Source of the DNA: JANPJV01 sp031425695
Lineage (GTDB): Bacteria; Pseudomonadota; Gammaproteobacteria; Xanthomonadales; SZUA-5
Length of the DNA stretch: 20,791 nt
Reading direction: 5' to 3'
Assembly (NCBI GenBank): GCA_031425695.1
Contig: JANPJV010000072.1
Coordinates: 1-20,791, forward strand
A program made the translations under genes and the position numbers. Under the pieces are notes generated by a model that was given only the letters and a program-made list of their open reading frames with translations, was not told where the DNA came from and searched no databases. Each line of letters opens with the position of its first letter. Position 1 is the stretch's first letter. Shown in pieces: positions 9,216-17,400 of this stretch.

Positions 9216-9311
9216 ATGCGTCGTTCGATCTCGGGCTGTGCCCGCCAACTTTTGCTGGGGCTTGGGTGGGGCGTCGGCGGTCACACCAGCGCAGCACTCA
9301 CACTGACGCCG
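9216..9311 (+). repeat. Duplicated signal-peptide leader (copy A)
   Basis: These 32 codons match 14384-14479 at 84 of 96 bases and 27 of 32 residues (shared core ISGCARQLLL…GVGGH.SAALT). Similarity stops abruptly after the codons for LTLTP. The segment sits in frame ahead of a second signal peptide. Confidence 0.85.
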
Positions 9312-12300
9312 CCATACCCACCCGGTGGTACGGGGGTTCGATTTCGCCAACGGCGTTCGGCTATGAAAGCCGGGACGGCGTTCAAACGCATTTCAATTTG
9401 CGTTTTAGTGGGCTTCCTGAGTGTCGGGACCAGCGCTCTGGCCAACCCGGCCGAGGACGGGGACGCCACGATCACCGGCAGCTTCGTCACCAACAGCTAC
9501 ACGACCCTGGGAGTGCTCGCGACCGCTGGCAACCCGACGATTACCGTCGCCAGCGCGGCAGCGCTCACGCTGCCGGCATGCGGCGCTGGTTGCGCGAGCT
9601 CGGGTGCGACCGCGGGCAACGGCTTCGGAACCGTTCTCGCGGCCAATGACCTGTTGATGATCTATCAGCCGCAGGAGCTGGGCGGCAGCATCACAACTGT
9701 CGACAGCCCTGCGTACGGCACAGTGACGGACTATGGCCAGGCAGGGAGCTACGAGTTCGTCTACGTTTCCAGCGTGGCCGGGAATGTAGTAACCATCACC
9801 ACCACGGAAGCCGTATGCACCGGCCTGAAGCGGTCTTACGATGCGGGCGCGATGGTCGTGCGCGTTCCGCAGTTGCGCAACCTGACGATAAATTCTGGTG
9901 GTGTGCTGAGCGCGCCGGCGTGGGACGGGTCGGTCGGTGGCGTTATTGTCGCCGATGTGCGCGTTGGGTCCGCTTACCTGCCGACCAATGGGACGATCGC
10001 CATCAACGGCACCGGGCGCATTCGCGCCAATGGCATCGGTTTCAGGGGCGGCGAAGAAGATAACCTGACGCTCGCTCAGGGGTCGACCATCAATCTCTAC
10101 GTGTCGAATGATGCGAACAATGGCGGGCGCAAGGGTGAAAGCATCCTGGGCTGGGCCGGGAATGCGGTCAACCCGACCACGGTCGCGGCAAACAATGAAA
10201 CCGGCTCGTACAGCAATGGCGCCTTCAGTCGCGCAGCGCTGGCGAACGGCGGCGGTGGCGGCGGCACGCACAATGGCGGCGGCGGCGGCGGCGCCAATGG
10301 GGGATCGCTCGCGGCCTGGAATGGTGGCGGCAATCCGGACCCGGCATTCGCGGCATTTTGGGCGCTCGACAACAACACCGTCGACGTCAGTGATGCGCCC
10401 ACGGTGACGGCGGCAAGCGTGAGCTCAGGCGGCGGCCGCGGCGGCTACTCATTCGGATCGACCAACCAGAATGCGCTGACCGTTGGCCCGGGTTGTTTAC
10501 GTTTCAACAGTTCGTGCGGTGGAGCGAGCTGGGGTGGCAACGATCGTCTCAACCGCGGTGGGATGGGAGGGCGTCCCTTGGATCGCCGCCCGGTGGTGAC
10601 TGATACGGTCGATCGCGTCTATTTCGGCGGTGGTGGCGGCGCTGGCGATGGCAACAACAGTGCGCAAGTCGAGGCCGCCAATGGCGGCGGCCTGATTTAC
10701 CTGATTGGACAACGCATCGTCAGCGACGCGGTGGCAGTGACGACCTTGATCGAGGCGAATGGCGCGACCGCAGCGAATACGATCGGCGGGCATAACGACG
10801 CGCCCGGCGGCGGCGGCGCCGGCGGAACCATCATTGTCGTAATGGACCAGGAGATTGACAGCGAAGTCCGCTTCGCGGCCAATGGTGGCAACGGCGGTAA
10901 CCAGTTGATCCTAAACAACGAATCCGAGGGTCCGGGCGGCGGCGGTGGTGGCGGTGTCGTAGCGCTTGCATTTGCCAGTGGTGCGCCGGCGAGCCTGGTC
11001 AATGGCGGATTGAACGGCACCACCAGCAGTACTGCCGTTACCGAATTTCCGCCGAACGGTGCCACTCGCGGGGGGAGCGGCACGGTGACGACGGCTCCTG
11101 CCCGCAACAGCGAGCCGCTGCTCTGCCTGCAGACCACCGATGGCGCGTTCACGACTCCGGTGACCAACGGCTACTTCAAGGCCCAACGCCAGGACGGTGT
11201 CGTCCAAATCGAATTTGCGACGAGCGCAGAGGTCGGCAACCTCGGCTTCAAGTTGTATGGAGAGCGCAGCGGGCGACGCGAGCCGATCGCAGGCCAGATC
11301 GCCAGTCGCTCGAGTGATTCGGTGTCGCCACAGTCCTACAGCGTTGCGATCGCCGATGGCGGTTACGATCGACTGTACTTGGCCGACGTCAGCATCACCG
11401 GCAAGGAGGCGCTTCGAGGACCCTTCAACGTCGGCGAGGAATACGGCACGCGTCCAGCGATCAACGTTTACGACTGGAGCGTCGCCCGTCAGGAGCTCGC
11501 CCAGCACGCCCTTCAGCGCGGCGCGGGAGCGCAATCGGCCTATCTGCGCGTGACTGAGCGGGGCATGCAGCGTGTGACTCATGAAGCGCTCGTGGCTGCC
11601 GGGATCGACCTTGGCGGAACGCCCGTTGCCGAACTCGCACTATTGGGACGAGCTGGTCCGATTGTCCGGCGCGTGCGCGGAGGCACTACTTTTGGCCCCG
11701 GTTCGGTGATCGAGTTTCATGGTGATCCCACGCCCGACCTCTATGCCCGCACGGAGACCTATCTGCTGAAACGCGACAGCGGCAGCGTGCGTGACATGGC
11801 GGCGACGGCACCGCTGCCGTTGCCTCCTGGAACGACCGCCTTGCAGACCGCGCGGATCGTGTATGCCCCGCAGATCGCTTACAGCTTTTCCTCACCGGTC
11901 GGGGACCCGTGGTACGCGGCGCGCATCGTAGCGAATGGCGGTCCTGCAAATGCGGACTTCAATGTGATTGCGACCTCCGCGAATGCTGCGACTGGGACTT
12001 TGCGGGTGAACCTCTGGGGCGGGTTGAACTATCCAGCCGGTGCCCTGCCAGATCACCACGTCCGCGTGTTGTTCAACGGTGCCGTAGTGGCTGATCGCCG
12101 CTTCGACGGGCTCATTCCTGCGAACTTCGATGTTCCAGTGGCCAATGTCATCGCTGGGAACAACGTGGTTCGGATCGAGTTGCCGCGCGATACCGGCAAC
12201 CCGGCGGATCTGGTCCACCTCGAATCGATCGAACTGCATTACTCGCGGACGCCGATCGTGGGACCAGGGCCTTTCGTGACGGACGGCCTGACTGCGGCCG

Positions 12301-13622
12301 ACAGCGTGAGCGACGGCATCTTTGCCGACGGCAACGGCGACGGCCCCGTCGGTCTACTAGTAGAAACGATTTCAAGAATCACCATTCCTGGCCTGGGTAC
12401 CGCCGAGCGTGCGTTCCGCATTGACGCGGGAACGCCGGTCGAACTCGAAGTGGCCGGCGATGCGATTGCAGCCAGCCACCTCGGCTCGACCAGCGAACTA
12501 TGGCTCTCCGACGCCGCGGCCCTGTTCGTACCTTCAATCCAGCCAGCACCGCCGACGCTCACATTTTCAGGCGCCCCGGCCAAGTACTGGGTGCTGACGC
12601 ATGGCATGTTTGCGGCGGATATGGCTTCGTTGATCGCGCGCCGGCAGTCACAGGGCTTGACCACGGCTCTTGTGGATGTTGAACAGATCTACCTTGCCTA
12701 CAGCGCCGGCAATCCAGATCCGATGGCGATTTCGCGCTTCATGTCCGAGCATGCGGCTCCGCGCGGTGCGCAATACCTGTTGCTCGTTGGCGGCGACACG
12801 ACCGACGCTCCTGGCTATTTGAACTCCGGCTCGGTGAGCTTCTTGCCGACGCCGTACATGCGCACCAATGAGATCGTCGCTTTCGCGCCGGCCGATCCGC
12901 TGTACGGCGACCTGACTGGCGACTCGGTCCCGGAAATATCGGTCGGCCGGCTGCCGGTACGAACGCACGCGGAGGCCGATGAAGCCGTTCGCAAGATCCT
13001 GAGCTACGAGGCACAGCCCGCCACCTCGCGAATGATGCTGGTGGCCGGTGCAGCCGATACCAACCAGCAGTTGAACTTCGCGCAGGCTGCGACGCGGTTG
13101 AGTAGCGCGATGCCGCCGGTATGGCAGCGGACCGAGGTTTACTCGGACGTACTCGGCACCGCAGCGGCTCGATCTGCGATTGTCTCCGGGTTCAACAGCG
13201 GCCAAAGCCTGATCAGCTACACCGGTCATTCGAGTCCTTTCCAATGGGGCTTCGAGCAACTACTGAGCAACACCCAGGTGGCCGGCTTGGAAACCAACTC
13301 AAACCAGCCGATCGTCGTTCAATTCGGTTGCTGGACCACCTACTTCGTGGCCCCGACAGCGAATTCCATGGGCCACGCATTGATGCTATTTCCACTCCGC
13401 GGCGCCTCGGCCGTGCTCGGCTCTACGGTGCTCCTCGATCAACCGAGCCACGACGCGATGGCGGCAGCCATCGCCGGCCGATTGAACCCCGGCGTGCGTA
13501 TTGGCGATGCCGTACTGGGTGCGAAACGGCAGATAGCGCAAGAGTCGCGTGACTCGCTTACCGGTGTCGAAATCTTCGTCGGTATCAGTCTGCTTGGCGA
13601 TCCGGCGCAACCGATCCGCTGA
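9216..13622 (+). CDS. Large exported glycine-rich protein with C-terminal C25 (gingipain-like) peptidase domain
   Basis: 1468 aa from this start. Residues 1-32 are a signal peptide nearly identical to that of the next gene. A second complete signal peptide starts at M50 (ATG at 9363: MKAGTAFKRISICVLVGFLS…SALA), so the functional start may be 9363. About 85-330 is beta-rich. About 340-640 is glycine-rich, with runs of five or more Gly and GGNG words. About 650-1100 holds beta modules shared with the second C25 gene, including TTFGPGSVIEFHGDP and PVGDPWYAARI. DGIFADG lies at 1033-1039. From about 1120 to the end is a peptidase C25 domain with the likely catalytic His1338 (SYTGHSS) and Cys1372 (QFGCWTT). 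No T9SS-type C-terminal domain follows. It probably acts outside the inner membrane; substrate unknown. Start choice is the main uncertainty. Confidence 0.82.
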   Translation: MRRSISGCARQLLLGLGWGVGGHTSAALTLTPPYPPGGTGVRFRQRRSAMKAGTAFKRISICVLVGFLSVGTSALANPAEDGDATITGSFVTNSYTTLGVLATAGNPTITVASAAALTLPACGAGCASSGATAGNGFGTVLAANDLLMIYQPQELGGSITTVDSPAYGTVTDYGQAGSYEFVYVSSVAGNVVTITTTEAVCTGLKRSYDAGAMVVRVPQLRNLTINSGGVLSAPAWDGSVGGVIVADVRVGSAYLPTNGTIAINGTGRIRANGIGFRGGEEDNLTLAQGSTINLYVSNDANNGGRKGESILGWAGNAVNPTTVAANNETGSYSNGAFSRAALANGGGGGGTHNGGGGGGANGGSLAAWNGGGNPDPAFAAFWALDNNTVDVSDAPTVTAASVSSGGGRGGYSFGSTNQNALTVGPGCLRFNSSCGGASWGGNDRLNRGGMGGRPLDRRPVVTDTVDRVYFGGGGGAGDGNNSAQVEAANGGGLIYLIGQRIVSDAVAVTTLIEANGATAANTIGGHNDAPGGGGAGGTIIVVMDQEIDSEVRFAANGGNGGNQLILNNESEGPGGGGGGGVVALAFASGAPASLVNGGLNGTTSSTAVTEFPPNGATRGGSGTVTTAPARNSEPLLCLQTTDGAFTTPVTNGYFKAQRQDGVVQIEFATSAEVGNLGFKLYGERSGRREPIAGQIASRSSDSVSPQSYSVAIADGGYDRLYLADVSITGKEALRGPFNVGEEYGTRPAINVYDWSVARQELAQHALQRGAGAQSAYLRVTERGMQRVTHEALVAAGIDLGGTPVAELALLGRAGPIVRRVRGGTTFGPGSVIEFHGDPTPDLYARTETYLLKRDSGSVRDMAATAPLPLPPGTTALQTARIVYAPQIAYSFSSPVGDPWYAARIVANGGPANADFNVIATSANAATGTLRVNLWGGLNYPAGALPDHHVRVLFNGAVVADRRFDGLIPANFDVPVANVIAGNNVVRIELPRDTGNPADLVHLESIELHYSRTPIVGPGPFVTDGLTAADSVSDGIFADGNGDGPVGLLVETISRITIPGLGTAERAFRIDAGTPVELEVAGDAIAASHLGSTSELWLSDAAALFVPSIQPAPPTLTFSGAPAKYWVLTHGMFAADMASLIARRQSQGLTTALVDVEQIYLAYSAGNPDPMAISRFMSEHAAPRGAQYLLLVGGDTTDAPGYLNSGSVSFLPTPYMRTNEIVAFAPADPLYGDLTGDSVPEISVGRLPVRTHAEADEAVRKILSYEAQPATSRMMLVAGAADTNQQLNFAQAATRLSSAMPPVWQRTEVYSDVLGTAAARSAIVSGFNSGQSLISYTGHSSPFQWGFEQLLSNTQVAGLETNSNQPIVVQFGCWTTYFVAPTANSMGHALMLFPLRGASAVLGSTVLLDQPSHDAMAAAIAGRLNPGVRIGDAVLGAKRQIAQESRDSLTGVEIFVGISLLGDPAQPIR

Positions 13623-13998
13623 GCCGCTTGGATCGAATCGGGCACGGTGCGACGTCGTCCCCGCCGCCCTCCGCGCCAGGAACGTGCGGTTCCGCATACG
13701 GCGGTTGATGGATGCCACTGGAACGTTCCATCCGTCGGCGCTTTCGTCCGCGGACCGGCCACCGATGCAATCCCGGCACCCAAGACTGCCCGCTCCGATT
13801 TTATCCGGATCCTTCTGCCCTCGCCCGGTCTCGTCGACGGACTTCTGTCTTCATCGATGTCATCGAGGTCTGATCGCCTGCTCGCGTTCTTCAACGTTCC
13901 GCCCATCAGCCGATAACGGCGTCTGCTTCGGCCTCTGCTGACTCCCCACGGGCTTCCAACACCATTTCATGTCAGCAGCACGGCACCTAAGGTAGGTC
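13623..13998. other. Gene-free intergenic segment, possible mobile-element relic
   Basis: There is no convincing gene between the stop of the first C25 protein and the hairpin cluster. On the minus strand a 36-codon frame starts at ATG 13970 and stops at 13860 (contains GSQQRPKQTPLSADGRN). A second, overlapping minus frame (MGGTLKNASRRSDLD…) runs through 13906 and beyond. Both look like broken pieces rather than a working gene; their origin is not recognised. Confidence 0.35.
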
Positions 13999-13999
13999 T

Positions 14000-14024
14000 G
14001 AACAAGTCCATCCTGGCCTTGTTC
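14000..14024. other. Hairpin 1 of intergenic cluster
   Basis: GAACAAG (14000-14006) and CTTGTTC (14018-14024) form a perfect 7-bp stem. On the minus strand the loop reads GCCAGGATGGA, with a GGA in it. Confidence 0.55.
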
Positions 14025-14026
14025 CG

Positions 14027-14053
14027 CCACGCTCTACAAAAAGCGTGGTTTTT
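14027..14053 (+). terminator. Rho-independent terminator
   Basis: CCACGCT (14027-14033) pairs perfectly with AGCGTGG (14042-14048), is closed by an 8-nt loop and is followed immediately by TTTTT (14049-14053), then GTTT. This is a standard plus-strand intrinsic terminator. It lies about 400 nt past the stop of the first C25 gene, so it either ends a long 3' UTR or an unrecognised transcript in this gap. It would insulate the second C25 gene from read-through. Confidence 0.65.
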
Positions 14054-14062
14054 GTTTCGCTT

Positions 14063-14092
14063 CATTTTCAATGACTTGCGTCATTGAAAATG
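14063..14092. other. Long AT-rich hairpin (13-bp perfect stem)
   Basis: CATTTTCAATGAC (14063-14075) and GTCATTGAAAATG (14080-14092) are perfect inverted repeats around a TTGC loop. It follows directly after the terminator and precedes another hairpin. It is the most perfect inverted repeat seen in the window. Confidence 0.7.
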
Positions 14093-14112
14093 GCGGCACA
14101 TCCATGTGCCGC
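14093..14112. other. Hairpin with GGA loop on the minus strand
   Basis: GCGGCACA (14093-14100) and TGTGCCGC (14105-14112) form an 8-bp stem with a 4-nt loop. On the minus strand it reads GCGGCACATGGATGTGCCGC, close to the hairpin form bound by CsrA/RsmA (GGA in the loop, ACA..GGAUGU). Confidence 0.5.
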
Positions 14113-14241
14113 GCGGAGCCCCTGACTTGCACAGAGGTGGCCTAGAGGCTATGGCATCGCCGTGAAACCCAGGGAGAGCGCAACCCCTTTTTTAGAAAAC
14201 TCCGGAACCGATGGAAACTTTACGGGGCCCTGGCTGCAAGA

Positions 14242-14307
14242 TGCGAATGTGTGACACTTGTGAATTTTGGGTGCAAACCTCGTAGGTAATTTTACCTATG
14301 CGACACT
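14242..14307 (+). promoter_or_regulatory. Conserved upstream block with dyad (copy B)
   Basis: Counterpart of 9093-9158. The dyad at 14281-14300 reads CGTAGGTAA-TT-TTACCTATG: 7 perfect inner pairs, a G·T pair and an outer C-G. It lies about 84 nt before the ATG. Two of its base pairs are swapped relative to copy A on both arms, so the symmetry is kept although the sequence has changed. Confidence 0.6.
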
Positions 14308-14328
14308 GGTAGGGACGCAATGCGAATG

Positions 14329-14358
14329 TGGCGGTCAGGCATTGGCGGTCAGGCATTG
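14329..14358 (+). repeat. 14-bp perfect tandem duplication
   Basis: TGGCGGTCAGGCAT occurs twice back to back (14329-14342 and 14343-14356) and continues into TG. It lies between the dyad block and the start codon of the second C25 gene. The first C25 gene has only one related CGGCATTGCA-type sequence there, so the duplication is specific to this copy. Confidence 0.85.
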
Positions 14359-14383
14359 CACTTAACTTCCTCTGGGGCTCCTA

Positions 14384-14479
14384 ATGCGTCGTTTCATCTC
14401 GGGCTGTGCCCGGCAACTTTTGCTGGTGCTGGGGCTGGGCGTCGGCGGTCACGCCAGCGCAGCACTCACGGTTACTCCG
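14384..14479 (+). repeat. Duplicated signal-peptide leader (copy B)
   Basis: The first 32 codons of the second C25 gene, matching 9216-9311. Here the leader continues smoothly into a mature domain, so this is more likely the original arrangement. Confidence 0.85.
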
Positions 14480-17400
14480 ATCGCGTGGGACATCGTCGGG
14501 CTCGACAGCAACAGCCCGACCACCGGTCCCAGGAACTTCCCGATGGGCATGCGCGTGTGCTCGACGACGCTGACCGCGGCGACGGTGAGCGTCGCGTTCA
14601 ATTTCACAACCGCACAAGCCGGCATCAGCCTGCGCGCCGGGTCGGCCAATCCGGTTGTCCTCCCGCAGATCGGTGTCGGTGCCTGCCGCGACGCGTATTT
14701 CGAAGTTGCGATCGATCCGGTCATCGCGCCCTACGGGTTGTTCCGCCGATATTCAGTCACTGCGACCGAAGGCATCAACAGCGCCACCAGCCCGATCCCG
14801 CGGCAGATTTTTGTCGAACGTTTGGTTTCGCAGAGTCGCAACTCGATTTCCAATATGGAATATCGACAGGGGGCTGCGGCATTTGCACCGGTGGCTGCCG
14901 GCGGCGCGCTGAATCTGGTGGTGGGCAATACCTACGACATCCGGATTACTGGCGCCACCGCAACCCAAGGCTACGAGCAATTCAGTGCCTTTGTGAATTT
15001 CTCGAACACCGTTTTCCGCGTCAACGCAGTCACTTCCACCTATTCGGCTAACACAGCGCCACCGGCGCGCGTCCCGAATCCAAATGACAAATTGTACGCC
15101 GATGCTTGTCTGTGGCAGCCCGACCCAAACAGCCCCGCCTACAGCTCCTGTCTTGGCTCTGGAAAGACCGGCGGCAGCTTCGTGACCACGTACAACCTGA
15201 CAATTCTCAGCGGCGGCGGGACGACTGAGACGCTGAATACGCTGATTTACGATTTTTCCGGCAGCAGTTACCATTACAACGCTGATTTCAGCGCCGGTGC
15301 GCGCTTCGCGAACATCCTGAGCCCGGCCAGCTCGACGATCACCAAGAACTTCACGCCGAGTACGATCGCGACCAACGGTCAGTCGACACTCACGTTCGTC
15401 ATTGGCAATCCCACTGCAGCCGCGGTCAGCGGATACAGTTTCACCGACAATTTCCCGGCGGGGGTCGTCATTGCGACGCCGCCGGCGGCAACGACCAGCG
15501 GTTGCGGAACACCCACGTTCGCCCCGGTCGCCGGCGCCGCGACGGTGAGCATGAGTGGCGCGACCGTTGGCGCGAATAGCACCTGCACGGTCACATTGAA
15601 GGTCACCAGCGCCGCCAACGGCGTGTACAACAACACGGTTCTTTTTGGCGATTTCGATATCGATGGCGTCGACGCGGGCGTTAATGCCGGCGGCAATGTC
15701 AGCAATACCGCGACGTTAACGGTACAGTCAACGGTCGGTTCGGCGCCGACGGGTTGCGCAGGCGGGACCACGCTCGCGCTATGGGGATTTGCCGCAGGCG
15801 GCACCAACGTCTCGCCAACCGTCAACCCGGGTTTTGCCGGGCCGGCGACGCCCATTGCCGGCGGCATCGCGAATTCCGGTGCCAACTCACCGGGCATGGA
15901 GTACGACGCGCCAATAGCAGCGGGATGGACTGCAGATAAAGTAACCGTCGGCGTACCACCGGCCGCTATCAACAAGGCCCGGGATGAATATTACGAATTC
16001 CAGGTCGATACCACTGGGCGGTCCAGTGTCACCGTGTCATTCAATTACTCGCGCTCGACCCAAGGGGCCCGGTCGATGGAGCTCGCTATTGGAGCGGGTG
16101 CCACCTTGGCCACCTATGATCTTGCCGTCGGTACGTCCGCATCAACGGTTGTCAGCAGCGGGCTCAATCCTGCGGGGCTTACCGTGTTCCGGTTGTACGT
16201 CGGCAACGCCGACAACGATAACAACGGTGCCAACGTCGTCGTCGATGAGGTCAGATTTGCTGCTCCCGCTGCATGCACCCCGGCGACCCTGACCAAGGCC
16301 TTCAATCCGACAACCGTCGGCATCAATCAGGTTTCGCAGATGACTTTCACCATCACGAACCCGAATGCGACGGCGCTGACTGGGGTGGGCTTCACCGACG
16401 TGCTGCCGGCCGGCATGGAAGTAGCACCAACGCCTGGCGTAACCGCGTCCGGGTGCACAGTGTCCAACTTTACGCCGGTCGCCGCTGCCGGCAATACCTC
16501 ATTGGCCCTGTCGGGTGCAGGCGTCGCCGCCAGCCCAGGCGCCTGCACGATCTCGGTCAATGTCCGCACCACTTCGGCCGGCTCGCGCACCAATATCGCC
16601 GGGTCACTGGCTTCGAATGAAACCGGCACGATCAGCGGGCCCACCGGTACCGCGTCGGCATCGCTCACCACGGTCGCACCACCCACTATTGCCATGAATT
16701 TTGGGACAGATCCGATCCTGACCGGCGGTACCTCGGTGCTGACGTACACGATCACGAATCCGAACCCGAGCGCTGCCATCGCAGGCATCGCGTTCACCAA
16801 CACGTTCCCGGTTGCGCCGGGCGCGATGACGGTCTTCTCCAACGCGGCGGGCTCGCAGTGCGGCGGAACGTTCACGGGCACTGCGGGAGGCGCGGGTGTC
16901 ACCTTCACCGGCGGCGCGCTCGCGGCGGGCGCCAGTTGCACGATCACGGTGACAGTGACCGCGCCGACGGTGGGGACCTACACCAACACCACCAGCACGG
17001 TGTCGCACCTGGTCAACGCCGTTGCGTTCGCCGGCAATGCGGCCACCGACACGCTGGTCGTCAACGCCTCGTCGCCGAAAATCCTCGTGCTGAAGCAGGT
17101 CGGGACCAACTTGGCTGGTCCGTTCTTCCCGTATCTCGCGGTGGCGCTTGGGACGCCGGTGTTCTATCAGTTCACCATCGAGAATGCGGGCGATACGGTC
17201 CTCAACCGGCCGGCGGGCGGCTTCGTATCGGATCCGACGATCTCCGGAGAAGAGGCGTGCGTCTGGCCGGCGACGCTGCCGGTCGCGGACGCGTTCGACG
17301 ATGGCCACATTGCCACCTGCGTCATCGGACCGTACAACCACAGTTTTCCTGGCGTCACCAACACCGCCACTGCGACCTTCGTCGGTGCAGTCGCGCCAGC

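Noticed and set aside
14268..14325. Resemblance to a GEMM-I (c-di-GMP) riboswitch: GCAAACC before a hairpin, and GGGACGCAA after it
   Set aside because: The second half of the GEMM-I core (GCCUCCGGCCUAAACC-like strand and the second helix) is missing. The homologous copy upstream of the first C25 gene reads GCAGGCC and lacks GGGACGCAA, so the match is probably chance. cmscan with RF01051 would settle it.
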